Assembly (NCBI RefSeq): GCF_024266705.1
Contig: NZ_CP100756.1
Coordinates: 2,356,001-2,420,000 of the forward strand
DNA from: Natrinema gelatinilyticum
GTDB taxonomy: Archaea > Halobacteriota > Halobacteria > Halobacteriales > Natrialbaceae
Direction of reading: 5' to 3'
DNA: 64,000 nucleotides
Shown: piece after piece, positions 34,639 to 43,022 of the stretch
How positions within the stretch are numbered: the stretch's first letter is position 1
How the letters are laid out: every line of letters begins with the position of its first letter
Notes under the pieces: model-generated
What the model saw: the letters and a program-made list of their open reading frames with translations, nothing else
What the model was told of the DNA's origin: nothing
Database searches by the model: none
Program-made: the position numbers and the translations under genes

Positions 34639-35274
34639 TCAGGCGGTCGCTTCCGCGTCGTCGACGGTCTCGAGGCTCTCGAGCGCCTGGATCACGTCGT
34701 TGCGGTAGTTGACGACGGGCGAGTCGTACTGCTCGCGGGCCATCTGAGCGTACTCGTTCGTCGGCGCAGTCGAACCGCTTTCGGGCGCCTCCTGTTCGCG
34801 TTCCCACTCTTCGAAGGCCTCGATGCGGTCTATGGTTCGCTCGGCGGTTTCGACGACCCAGCGGTCGCGGGTGTCCTCGTCGACGATCGAGATGGACTCC
34901 GGTCGCAGGGAGACGTTGACGGTGCCGTCGTCTGTTTCGTAGGTTCGGGGTTTGCCGACGATGGAGACGTAGGCCGGCGGTTCCGTGTCCCGCAGGACCG
35001 AGGCGGCCTCGGGCTGGTATTGACCAGCATAGACGAAGAACGTGCCCGTCGGGTCGACGACCCGGCCGCGCCAGTACTCGCTGTCCTCGCCGACGTCTTC
35101 GGTTTCGGTGAGGGTGCCGACGACGAACACGCGGTTCGCACGGTCGCCTGTCGGGAGCAAAGCGTAATTGGGTGCGCGCTCGTCATCGCTCTCTTTGAAG
35201 GTGTACGTCGAATCGTTGAATTCCGAGGCGAAGACGCGGCGAGCGACTTCGCGGGTGAGTTCTGCCTGGCTCAT
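34639..35274 (-). CDS. rpap3: RPA-associated protein RPAP3
   Basis: The product is 211 residues. It starts with an N-terminal helix (MSQAELTREVARRVFASEFNDS), an OB-type beta domain (NRVFVVGTLTETEDVGEDSEYWRGRVVDPTGTFFVYAG), and a C-terminal helical region. COG3390-type RPA-associated proteins work with RPA in ssDNA handling, and in haloarchaea the gene follows rpa3. Its ATG is one base after the rpa3 stop, so they are co-translated. The order and size support the RPA3-RPAP3 pair rather than RPA1. Confidence 0.87.
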   Translation of the reverse strand: MSQAELTREVARRVFASEFNDSTYTFKESDDERAPNYALLPTGDRANRVFVVGTLTETEDVGEDSEYWRGRVVDPTGTFFVYAGQYQPEAASVLRDTEPPAYVSIVGKPRTYETDDGTVNVSLRPESISIVDEDTRDRWVVETAERTIDRIEAFEEWEREQEAPESGSTAPTNEYAQMAREQYDSPVVNYRNDVIQALESLETVDDAEATA

Positions 35275-35275
35275 G

Positions 35276-36205
35276 TCACATCGACCTCGCTTTGATCAGC
35301 AACTGTTCTGCATCCGCCGGCCCGCCGAGTTCGTCGACGTCGTCGGCCAGGACGTAGCGACCGAACGTCGGGCCCTCGATTCGGTAATAGGTGCCGACGA
35401 TGTCGTCTGCGATCTCGTCGGCGACGACGGTCGTATCCAGCGCGTCCATCGCCATTTCCTTCGCTTCCTCGAGGCTCAGACCGGTCAGCGCTTCGGTGGC
35501 GTCCTCGTCGAAGATGACTTCGTGGGCGTCGATGCCGTCGTCGACGACGGCCTTGATTCGGAGATCGAATTCGCCTTCGACCTCGCCGTGTTCGTTACAG
35601 CGGCCGTTCTGAAGGACACGCGTACAGTCGTCCTCCGGGCAGCGCTTGATGAGGCCGCTTCCGCTTTGCATGTCGACTAACGCGCCCTCGATCTCGCTGG
35701 TGTCGTCGCCGACCTCGAGGTCCTCGTCGAGTTCCTCGATGACGGTCGTCGAGTTGAGTTTGACCGAGTACCGGCCCTGGTACTCGTCGGTGACGACGTT
35801 GCGAAGCTCGTAGACGCCGCCCTCCTCGAGGGCGGGAAGGTCGGACTTGGCCCATTTGGTGAATTTGATGGTTCCCGTCGGGTCGCCGAGCAGACCGACC
35901 TGCGCGACCGAGTCGCTGCGGGGATCCCAGAGTTCGATGACTTTGGCCGTCAGATCGATCCACTCTTCGGGTTCGTCGATGTCCTCGACGTTGGCCGCCT
36001 CGCTGCTATCGCCTGCGATATCCTCCCGCTCGAGGCCGGCCTCCTCGAGGTAGTGGTTCGTGACGCTCCGTCGCGCCTCGTCGATCGGGACCTTGTATTC
36101 GTCGACGAGCGTGGTCAGGCGCTCTTCGACGTCCTCGACGCTCACGTCGAGGTGGTCCGAAAACTGCTCGTGTATGTCGTCCGCGTGTTGGCGTACGTCG
36201 CTCAT
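35276..36205 (-). CDS. rpa3: RPA3-type single-stranded DNA-binding protein with zinc finger
   Basis: The product is 309 residues from the ATG at 36205, which gives the conserved MSDVRQHADDIHEQFSDHL start; the frame is open further but with basic, non-conserved residues. A helical N-terminus is followed by an OB fold (about 83-155, LTAKVIELWDPRSDSVAQVGLLGD) and a C4-type zinc finger with C189, C194, C203 and H206. A further OB-like C-terminal part follows. It binds ssDNA in replication and repair. The three-OB RPA1 and this one-OB plus Zn RPA3 differ, and the length points to RPA3. Confidence 0.88.
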   Translation of the reverse strand: MSDVRQHADDIHEQFSDHLDVSVEDVEERLTTLVDEYKVPIDEARRSVTNHYLEEAGLEREDIAGDSSEAANVEDIDEPEEWIDLTAKVIELWDPRSDSVAQVGLLGDPTGTIKFTKWAKSDLPALEEGGVYELRNVVTDEYQGRYSVKLNSTTVIEELDEDLEVGDDTSEIEGALVDMQSGSGLIKRCPEDDCTRVLQNGRCNEHGEVEGEFDLRIKAVVDDGIDAHEVIFDEDATEALTGLSLEEAKEMAMDALDTTVVADEIADDIVGTYYRIEGPTFGRYVLADDVDELGGPADAEQLLIKARSM

Positions 36206-36435
36206 TGTGTCTCGCCTCCTCCTTGGTTTCACTGGGAGGCACACGTCCGTTCGCGCCCGATAGTATTTAAAGTACCGCCACCGGAGCGGAAGTGAACGGC
36301 GAGGCGTGAAACCGAAAGAGTGCGTCGAGGTCCCGGTTCGTCTCTGGGTTTGCCGCCGACGCGTTCGATTCGATGCGAGGGTTGGCGCTCGCCGACTGCG
36401 AGTGCAGTCCTGAATCCGTCCTGTCCCGTAGCCCG

Positions 36436-37326
36436 TCAGCGCGCATGTGCTGTGACGATCTCGTCGACGGTGTCGCCGATCGTCTCCGTCCCGGCGTCGT
36501 CGACGGCGACCAGTGGCGGACGAACCTCGTCGGACGGAACGATACCGCGGTGGGCCAGCGCCGTTTTCGTCGCCGGGGCGAAGTCGTGCGTCGTACAGGC
36601 GTCGAACAGCGGTGCGATGGCGTCCAGCTGGAGAGCCCGGCCGCGCTCGTCTCCCGCGTGCTCGAACGTCTCGCCCAGCACTTCGGGGATGACGTTCGAC
36701 AGCGCATTGATCCCGCCATCGGCACCCATCCGTAGCGCGGGGACCAGCAGGGCGTCGTATCCTTGCAGACACAGGAACTCGTCGGGGGCTTTCCGGAGGA
36801 CGGACTGGACGTACGCCAGATCGCCGCTCGAGTCCTTGATCCCGATCGCTCGCTCGTGGTCCGCGACGGCGGCGACGGTCTCGGGTTCGATACGCTGGCC
36901 CGTACACTGCGGAATGTTGTACAGCAGGACTGGGAGCGACGCCTCGTCGAGGACGGCCTCGATGAACCGTCGATTGCCCGCTGGCGCGTTCGCGGTGGTG
37001 AAGTAGGGAGTAACGATCGCCACGCCGTCGGCACCCGCTGCCGCGGCACGGTCTACGGCCGCGACCGTCTCGTCGATGCTCGTCGCAGTGGCGCCGGCGA
37101 CGACCGGAACGGCGGCGTTGTCGACGGTCGTCTCGAGGACGTGTTGCCGTTCGTCGGCCGTCAAACTCGGAAATTCGCCGGTCGTCCCGCAGGGAAAGAC
37201 GGCGTCGATCCCGCCGTCGTGGAGATGCTCGAGCAGGTCGACGAGCGCCGATTCGTCGATCGATCCGTCGTCGAACGGGGTCACCATCGGACAGGTGATT
37301 CCCCGAAGCGCGTCGCGGACGTCCAT
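36436..37326 (-). CDS. Dihydrodipicolinate synthase/KDG aldolase family protein
   Basis: The product is 296 residues, the usual DapA size, a TIM-barrel Schiff-base lyase. Visible are FPCGTTGEFPSLTADER (Thr-Thr site), the catalytic Tyr in LLYNIPQCTG and the Schiff-base Lys in AIGIKDSSGD. It condenses or splits pyruvate with an aldehyde; lysine synthesis and 2-keto-3-deoxygluconate cleavage are both possible and cannot be told apart. It stands alone, with 230 bases before the RPA3 gene. Confidence 0.87.
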   Translation of the reverse strand: MDVRDALRGITCPMVTPFDDGSIDESALVDLLEHLHDGGIDAVFPCGTTGEFPSLTADERQHVLETTVDNAAVPVVAGATATSIDETVAAVDRAAAAGADGVAIVTPYFTTANAPAGNRRFIEAVLDEASLPVLLYNIPQCTGQRIEPETVAAVADHERAIGIKDSSGDLAYVQSVLRKAPDEFLCLQGYDALLVPALRMGADGGINALSNVIPEVLGETFEHAGDERGRALQLDAIAPLFDACTTHDFAPATKTALAHRGIVPSDEVRPPLVAVDDAGTETIGDTVDEIVTAHAR

Positions 37327-37456
37327 GTGACTTGATACGGTCGATCCGCTAAAGTCGTTCTCATCGGACCGGCTGACGGCGCCCGGGCGGCGTCGCTCGG
37401 CTGACGACGGTCCGTCGGCGACGAACCTATGTGCCCGGCGCTCGAACGGCGGAGCA

Positions 37457-37768
37457 ATGGCGGATCGGCGTCAACTCGAGCGATTCCTCCGCTCGACGCT
37501 GCAAGGGGCGGGCGAGCAATTCGAAGCGTTCCGCAGGTCGACGGACGAGCAACTCGAGGAGGCTCGTGGCACCTACGAGGTGGCGAAGAACGCCCGCAGT
37601 CTTCCGACGGACGAGGCGGGGCGGGCGAAGATCGTCTGTCGGCGCTACGCCCAGGAGCGGGCCGCAACGCTCGACGAGGAGTACCGACCGGCCTGTTACG
37701 AGGCGGGCCACCCCGACTGTGAGGGCTGTGTCGAGGACGTCCGCGAAGGGCGAATCGAGACCTGGTGA
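37457..37768 (+). CDS. Haloarchaeal small protein (DUF7091-like)
   Basis: The product is 103 residues. It begins MADRRQLERFLRSTLQGAGEQFE, has a helical middle with coiled-coil features, and a C-terminal metal-like CYEAGHPDCEGCVED with three cysteines and a histidine. I recall a haloarchaea-only family (DUF7091) of this kind. Its stop is one base before the manC ATG, so the two are co-translated. The function is unknown. Confidence 0.6.
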   Translation: MADRRQLERFLRSTLQGAGEQFEAFRRSTDEQLEEARGTYEVAKNARSLPTDEAGRAKIVCRRYAQERAATLDEEYRPACYEAGHPDCEGCVEDVREGRIETW

Positions 37769-37769
37769 C

Positions 37770-38822
37770 ATGGATCGGCCAATCGTCGCCTGCGTCCTCG
37801 CTGGTGGGACCGGCAGTCGCCTCTACCCTGCCAGTCGAAGCGATCGACCCAAACAATTTCTCTCGCTCGTCGGTGAGCGATCGTTGCTCTCCCGAACGAT
37901 GGACCGGACTGCCTTCGCCGACGAACGGTACGTCCTGACCCGCGACTCGTTCGCCGACGAGATTCGCGACCACGCGCCCGAGGCGGGCGTGCTGGTCGAA
38001 CCGGCCGGCAAGGACACCGGTCCCGCGCTGGTCTACGCCGCCTGGCGGCTTCGCGAGCAGTCCAGGCGGGAACCGGTACTGCTCTGTCTCCCAAGTGACC
38101 ACCACGTTTCCGACGACGCCGCGTTCGCGGCACGCCTCGAGCGCGCCGCCGAAATCGCCGTCGAAACCGACGGACTCGTGACGTTGGGCGTCGAGCCCAC
38201 ACGACCGGCGACGGGATACGGGTACATCGTCCCCGAACGCGACGGTCCGTCCCTCGTGGCGGGTGACGGCCCGGAGACGGACCACACCGGAATCGATCGA
38301 TTCACGGAAAAACCCGACTGCGAAGAAGCGACGCGGCTCATCGAGTCCGGCGCGTACTGGAACGCGGGGATCTTCGCCTGGACGCCGAGTGCCCTTCTCC
38401 GGGCGGCGCGGACCTCGCCGCTGGCACCGCTTGTCGAGGCGCTCGAAGAGGGAGACCCCGACCGCGGATTCGACGCGATCGACCCCGTGAGCGTGGATTA
38501 CGCGATCATGGAGCGAGCGGCCGAGGCGTACGTGACGCCGCTGTCGGTCGGCTGGGACGACCTCGGGACGTGGGACGCCGTCGGACGGGTGATCGATCGG
38601 CGCGCCGAACGCGACGGCGAAAACCAGATCGTCGACGGAGACGTGCTGTCGGTCGACGCGTCGAACAACGTCGTCGCCGCGCCCGACGCGCACGTCTCCC
38701 TTCTCGAGGTCGAAAACCTGCTCGTCGCGGCGTTCGACGATCGAATCGTCGTCGCCCCCCGCGGTGCGTCACAGCGACTCCGGACGGTCGTCGAGGCGCT
38801 TCGCGAACGCGATGCGTTTTGA
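37770..38822 (+). CDS. manC: Mannose-1-phosphate guanylyltransferase
   Basis: The product is 350 residues, a nucleotidyltransferase of the ManC/GMP type. It has LAGGTGSRLYPASR at about 10-23 (nucleotide-binding), RPKQFLSLVG, LLCLPSDHHV with the metal-binding Asp, and GYGYIVPER. FTEKPDCEEA and YWNAGIFAW follow. It makes GDP-mannose for glycans. The isomerase domain of bifunctional ManC is absent, so it is monofunctional. It is immediately downstream of the DUF7091-like gene. Confidence 0.87.
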   Translation: MDRPIVACVLAGGTGSRLYPASRSDRPKQFLSLVGERSLLSRTMDRTAFADERYVLTRDSFADEIRDHAPEAGVLVEPAGKDTGPALVYAAWRLREQSRREPVLLCLPSDHHVSDDAAFAARLERAAEIAVETDGLVTLGVEPTRPATGYGYIVPERDGPSLVAGDGPETDHTGIDRFTEKPDCEEATRLIESGAYWNAGIFAWTPSALLRAARTSPLAPLVEALEEGDPDRGFDAIDPVSVDYAIMERAAEAYVTPLSVGWDDLGTWDAVGRVIDRRAERDGENQIVDGDVLSVDASNNVVAAPDAHVSLLEVENLLVAAFDDRIVVAPRGASQRLRTVVEALRERDAF

Positions 38823-38913
38823 GAGTCTGAGACGTACGAGGACTTCTTTTTGAGTGCCTGAGAAGGAGGATTCGGGAAGCCGGACTCAGTTCCGATCGTG
38901 GGAGTCAGTTCGG

Positions 38914-39123
38914 TTAGCCGGCCCGGGACGACTCCCCGTTCGCGTCACCGTTTGGCGACCACACCGCCCAGACGATGATCGCGAGGGCGGCTGCCGAACC
39001 GATGACGCCCGTCTCGAGGATGGATAGCTCGACGCCGAACCACGAGAGCGCCGTCCGGAGTTCGACGACGAATGGGATGAGCATAACCAGAACGACGAGG
39101 AGCGCGCCCTCGGAGATGCGCAT
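38914..39123 (-). CDS. cbaC: CbaC-like small subunit of ba3-type oxidase
   Basis: The product is 69 residues with two membrane helices (ALLVVLVMLIPFVVELRTAL and GSAAALAIIVWAVWS) and an acidic end. Haloarchaeal ba3 oxidase operons carry a small protein at this place called CbaC. Its ATG directly abuts the cbaA stop on the same strand, so it is in the same operon. A structural role in the oxidase is inferred. Confidence 0.68.
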   Translation of the reverse strand: MRISEGALLVVLVMLIPFVVELRTALSWFGVELSILETGVIGSAAALAIIVWAVWSPNGDANGESSRAG

Positions 39124-40884
39124 CTACTGCATCACCTCCGTGAGCAACTCGAGGGCGAGCCTGGGATCGGCTCCGATCGTGAGCTTGAAGCCGTCGATGC
39201 CAGGACCGAACAGGCCGCCGGAGTCGACGATGCTCGCGAGCGGGAGGGTGTAGGCGATGATCACGAGGGTGGTCGCGATGGCAGTCCAGAGTTTCAGGTT
39301 GTCCAGAACGGCCGGCGAGTCCTCCGGTCCGGAGAGTGTGCCGGCGAAGGTGTTGTCGGGAATTTCGTGGCTGGTGCCGTTGAACGAGGTCATGATCATG
39401 TTCGCGAGGAACAGGGCGAGCGACACGGTCAGTATCACGCCGCCCAGCGCAACCTGCATGTTGATCTCGCCGACGGTACCGACGGCGGGCTCGAACTCGA
39501 AGCCCTGATACTGCGGCTCAGCGGTCCGACGGGGCATCCCGAACAGGCCGGACCGGTGCATCGCGTTCGACATGAACGTCATCCCGACGAACCAGAGCAG
39601 AACCTGCGCCAGCGCGACCGACTGGTTCCAGAGCTTCTTCCCGGTTAGTTGCGGGATGAACCAGTACGACGCCGCCATGAAGGTCAGCGCGACGGCCGTG
39701 CCGACGGTGAGGTGGAAGTGACCGACGACCCACCAGGTGTTGTGGACGAGGTAGTTGATGTTCATCCCCGCGTTGATCATGCCCGAGAAGCCGGCCGCGG
39801 CGAACATGAGTCCCGCAAGCGCCATTCCGGTGAAGACCGGATCACGCCACGGAAGCGCTTTGAGCCAACCGAGATAGCCCTCGCCGCCGCGCTGGCGTGC
39901 GCCGTGTTCGATGCTCGCAACGACGGTAAAGGCCGTGAGCAGACTCGGCAGGAGGAGGAACATCGTGTTCGTCATCGCGATGAACTTGTACCCCTCCGCG
40001 ATGCCGGGATCCAGGTACTGGTGGTGGATCCCGAGCGGCGTCGAGAGTAACAGGAACAGCACGAAGACGACACGCGCGAGGGGATCGCTAAACAGCTTTC
40101 CGCCGGAGAACTTCGGCAGCATGACGTACCACAGCAGGTACGCCGGCATCAGCCAGAAGTAGACGACGGCGTGACCGAAGTACCAGAACAGCGTCCGGGT
40201 CAGCAACGGATTCACCGACTCGGTGATCCCGAGCGACCACGGCAGCAAGAACACGAGTATCGACAGGGCGACGCCGAGGGTACAGATGTACCAGAACAAC
40301 GTCGTGGTCAACACCATGAACGCCGGAAGTGGGATCCGCTCGTCGGGGTTCTCGTCGCGCCAGGCGAACCACGTCCAGAACCAGTCGGCGCCGGCCAGCC
40401 AGGACCCGACGACGAACAGCACCAGGCCTACGTAAAAGAACGGGTGGGCCTGCAGCGGCGCGTAGAACGTAAAGAGGACGTCCGCGTTCAGCGGCGCGCC
40501 GAGTACCTCCGGCGCTTCCTCGAGGAATCCGCTGAAGATCGTGACGGCGACCAGCACGGAGCCGACGACCATCATCGCGTACCACCCCCACGTGAACCGG
40601 CTGTCCACGACGCCGCGCTCGAGGCTCGTCGTCACGGCCCAGGTAAAGGTCCCTACCAGGAAGAAGATCGTGAACGTAATCGCGAGCAAGACGCCGTGGG
40701 CTGTCAACACGGTATAATAATCGGGCGACTGGAGGAATCGGAAGACGTCCGTTCGGTGCAGCGCCTGTACGAGACCGAGCGTCCCGCCGATTGCCAGCGC
40801 GACGAAGGAACTCCAGAACGCGGCCTTGATAACCCTGGCTTCGGTCGGGAACTGGTCGACGTAGGCGTTACGCATCGCCATCAC
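39124..40884 (-). CDS. cbaA: Cytochrome ba3-type terminal oxidase subunit I
   Basis: The product is 586 residues, a heme-copper oxidase subunit I of the B type with about 13-14 helices. The haem and CuB ligands are seen in TAHGVLLA, GHAVVYFW, the LGIHHQY pair and WWVVGHFHLTVG (low-spin and high-spin His). The absence of the A-type proton-channel glutamate in GHAVVYFW fits the ba3 class. It reduces oxygen to water at the membrane. The start overlaps the subunit II gene by about 17 bases, and the next gene is cbaC. Confidence 0.93.
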   Translation of the reverse strand: MMAMRNAYVDQFPTEARVIKAAFWSSFVALAIGGTLGLVQALHRTDVFRFLQSPDYYTVLTAHGVLLAITFTIFFLVGTFTWAVTTSLERGVVDSRFTWGWYAMMVVGSVLVAVTIFSGFLEEAPEVLGAPLNADVLFTFYAPLQAHPFFYVGLVLFVVGSWLAGADWFWTWFAWRDENPDERIPLPAFMVLTTTLFWYICTLGVALSILVFLLPWSLGITESVNPLLTRTLFWYFGHAVVYFWLMPAYLLWYVMLPKFSGGKLFSDPLARVVFVLFLLLSTPLGIHHQYLDPGIAEGYKFIAMTNTMFLLLPSLLTAFTVVASIEHGARQRGGEGYLGWLKALPWRDPVFTGMALAGLMFAAAGFSGMINAGMNINYLVHNTWWVVGHFHLTVGTAVALTFMAASYWFIPQLTGKKLWNQSVALAQVLLWFVGMTFMSNAMHRSGLFGMPRRTAEPQYQGFEFEPAVGTVGEINMQVALGGVILTVSLALFLANMIMTSFNGTSHEIPDNTFAGTLSGPEDSPAVLDNLKLWTAIATTLVIIAYTLPLASIVDSGGLFGPGIDGFKLTIGADPRLALELLTEVMQ

Positions 40885-41659
40885 CCCCGCTGGTCTCGTT
40901 GCTGACCGTGAGCGTCCCGGTTTCCTCGTGGCTGTCGACCGTCACCGTCCAGTCGTAGTCGCCCGTGCCCAGTTCCGCGGTGTCGACCGGGAACTCGACG
41001 GATTCGCTTCCGGCGCCGGAGATCGAAACGTCACGCTCGTACGTTTGTTCGCCGATCTCGAGCGAGACGGTCGTCTCGAGGTCGGTCTGTTTGCCGTCGC
41101 TCACGGTCGCAGTGATCGTCGTTTCGTTGCCCGCCTGGACCTGTTCGGGTGCCTCGACGGACAGTTCGGTCATGTCGAACTCGTTTTCGGGGACGACGTT
41201 CAGTTTCCCTTCCATGGTGTGGTGAAACTCGCCGCAGTATTCGTTACAGAGGATGCCGTATTCGCCCGGTTCGTCGAACTTCACGGTCATCTGGGACACC
41301 TGACCGGGGACGACCATGGTGTTCATGTTCGTTCCGACGACGGTGAAACTGTGCGTCACGTCCCGGCTCGTGACGTAGAACGTTACCTCGCTGTTCGCCG
41401 GGACCTCGATTTCACTCGGCGTGTACGACCACGCCTGTGCGACGACGGCGACCTCGTATCTGTTGCCGCCGAGGTGTGTGACGCCGGGTTCGCTGAACCG
41501 CTCGTCGTCGTTGATCTGGGCGGGATCGATCGACCCGCCGTCGTCGTCGATCATGGCGATCCCAGGCCCGACGGCGCCGTAGGTGATCGTCGCGATGAAG
41601 CCCACGATCAGTACCATCGAGGCGACCAGCCACGCTTTCTCGTACGTGTGGATATTCAT
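40868..41659 (-). CDS. cbaB: Cytochrome ba3-type oxidase subunit II with CuA and extra Ig-like domain
   Basis: The product is 263 residues from the ATG at 41659. There is one N-terminal membrane helix (WLVASMVLIVGFIATITYG), then the CuA cupredoxin domain with His in VTHSFTVVG and CNEYCGEFHHTM giving the two Cys, Glu, His and Met ligands. The last 85 residues (from about 175) form an extra beta-sandwich (VEAPEQVQAGNETTITATV) not found in short subunit IIs. It passes electrons from a cupredoxin donor to subunit I. It overlaps cbaD by ATGA and cbaA by 17 bases. Confidence 0.9.
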   Translation of the reverse strand: MNIHTYEKAWLVASMVLIVGFIATITYGAVGPGIAMIDDDGGSIDPAQINDDERFSEPGVTHLGGNRYEVAVVAQAWSYTPSEIEVPANSEVTFYVTSRDVTHSFTVVGTNMNTMVVPGQVSQMTVKFDEPGEYGILCNEYCGEFHHTMEGKLNVVPENEFDMTELSVEAPEQVQAGNETTITATVSDGKQTDLETTVSLEIGEQTYERDVSISGAGSESVEFPVDTAELGTGDYDWTVTVDSHEETGTLTVSNETSGGDGDA

Positions 41660-41865
41660 GCCAGTCCCACCACCGTCAGGGCCGCCCCGACGACGGTTGG
41701 ACCGTTGCCGAGGAACTCGACGAAGTACATGAACACCCATAGCAGGACCAGTATCAGGAAGTAAATCCCGATTAAGATCGCGGTCCCTATTGGATCGTAC
41801 TCCTCGTGACCGATCTCGCGAACGTGATCGGGGTCCCGTTCCCGTCGTTCCGTCCTGGAACTCAT
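41656..41865 (-). CDS. cbaD: CbaD-like small membrane subunit of the oxidase operon
   Basis: The product is 69 residues, started at the ATG at 41865. It has a charged N-terminus (RTERRERDPDHVREIGHEEYDP) and one to two helices (GTAILIGIYFLILVLLWVFMYFVEFLG). It is the first gene of the minus-strand oxidase operon and overlaps cbaB by four bases (ATGA). The name follows haloarchaeal usage, and a structural role is inferred. Confidence 0.6.
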   Translation of the reverse strand: MSSRTERRERDPDHVREIGHEEYDPIGTAILIGIYFLILVLLWVFMYFVEFLGNGPTVVGAALTVVGLA

Positions 41866-41933
41866 ACGGATGAGTAGGGAATAGGGGTGACTTACGACCA
41901 GTTGTGATTCCCGTCCCGTGGGAAGTGCTCGGG

Positions 41934-41941
41934 GTATTAAG
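41934..41941 (+). promoter_or_regulatory. Box A of the divergent oxidase-linked gene
   Basis: GGTATTAAG is centred about 28 bases upstream of the ATG at 41966. The 100-base spacer to cbaD must also carry the promoter of the oxidase operon on the other strand. Confidence 0.45.
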
Positions 41942-41965
41942 CCCTGGTCGTGTATAGAACCGAGT

Positions 41966-42184
41966 ATGCCCCTCGAGACACTCACACCGCGGCTCGCAGC
42001 GGCCGTCGGGCTCCTCGCTTTCGTGCCGATTCTCGTCTACGGGATCACTAACTCGGGTCTCGCCGGGATCGTCAGCGCGGTCAACGTCGTTCTCATTATC
42101 GGCGCGCTGTACATCGCGATGTCACCAGTCCAGGGAACGCACGGGAGGGACCACCACGGCGACGGAAACGGAACCGTCAGCTAA
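41966..42184 (+). CDS. Small membrane protein linked to ba3 oxidase
   Basis: The product is 72 residues with two helices (AAVGLLAFVPILVYGI and GIVSAVNVVLIIGALYIAMS) and a polar His-rich tail (HGRDHHGDGNG). It is divergent from the cba operon and 14 bases before the SafE-type gene, so likely part of the same copper-oxidase maturation group. No closer family is claimed; such proteins are often annotated as oxidase-cluster proteins. Confidence 0.6.
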   Translation: MPLETLTPRLAAAVGLLAFVPILVYGITNSGLAGIVSAVNVVLIIGALYIAMSPVQGTHGRDHHGDGNGTVS

Positions 42185-42198
42185 TTCTCGCCGTCCAG

Positions 42199-43020
42199 AT
42201 GACCGTCGTTTCACTCGTCGCGCCGCAGATGGCTTCCGCCGGTCCGGGCCCCGGCCTCGAGCGTGTGAATCTGCTCGTGCTCTTCGTCGTCGGCCTCCTC
42301 GCCGGGGCCCATTGCCTGGGGATGTGCGGCCCGCTGGTGACGACGTACGCCGATCGGATCGGTGCGGTGAGCGGAAAGCGTCGCGACGATACGCTTACCG
42401 GCTACGAGGTGCGCCAGCACGCGCTTTTCAACCTTGGTCGGACCGCTAGCTATGCCGTCATCGGCGGCCTGTTCGGCCTGCTCGGTGCGGTCACGATCGC
42501 CTCGAGCGATGCCATCGCCGCAGTCGGCGACACCGTCAGAGGGGCGACCGGAATCCTCGTCGGAATCGCCATCGTCGCGAGCGGGCTCTACTACGTTCGC
42601 GGGCGGACCGCCGTCCCCGGCCACGACCTGCCCCTCGTCGGCACGCTGTTTCGTCGCCTTTCGGAGGCACTCTCGAGTCGAGTCGATCGGCTCGCGACGT
42701 CGCCGGGGATCGTCGCGCTCGGCGCGGTCCACGGATTCATGCCGTGTCCGATCATCTACCCGGCTTACCTCTACGCGTTCTCGCTCGGCTCACCGACACG
42801 AGGGGCGCTCTCGCTGGCCGTTCTCGGGATCGGGACGATCCCGACGTTGTTCGCGTACGGCACCGTCCTGACCTCGATCGGCCCCGAGACGCGCGTCCGC
42901 CTTCATCGCGGACTGGGCGGGGCGTTTATCATTCTCGGCTACATCCCCCTGTCACACGGCCTGATGCTGTACGGGGTCCACCTGCCGCATCTGCCGCTCC
43001 CGTTCGCCCCCCTGTTCTAA
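42199..43020 (+). CDS. SafE/DsbD-like membrane protein, probable copper or cytochrome maturation
   Basis: The product is 273 residues with about six helices. The motifs GLLAGAHCLGMCGPLV and GAVHGFMPCPIIYPAYLYAFSLG carry conserved Cys and His of the TauE/SafE-DsbD_2 (CcoH-like) family, which accompanies copper insertion into oxidases. It lies in a row with the copper ATPase two bases downstream, so a role in copper supply to the oxidase is likely. The start is the ATG at 42199. Confidence 0.8.
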   Translation: MTVVSLVAPQMASAGPGPGLERVNLLVLFVVGLLAGAHCLGMCGPLVTTYADRIGAVSGKRRDDTLTGYEVRQHALFNLGRTASYAVIGGLFGLLGAVTIASSDAIAAVGDTVRGATGILVGIAIVASGLYYVRGRTAVPGHDLPLVGTLFRRLSEALSSRVDRLATSPGIVALGAVHGFMPCPIIYPAYLYAFSLGSPTRGALSLAVLGIGTIPTLFAYGTVLTSIGPETRVRLHRGLGGAFIILGYIPLSHGLMLYGVHLPHLPLPFAPLF

Positions 43021-43022
43021 CG

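Noticed and set aside
36206..36907. N-terminal extension of the RPA3 gene, open by 234 codons
   Set aside because: The extension is arginine-rich, runs opposite the aldolase gene, and the conserved start is at 36205.
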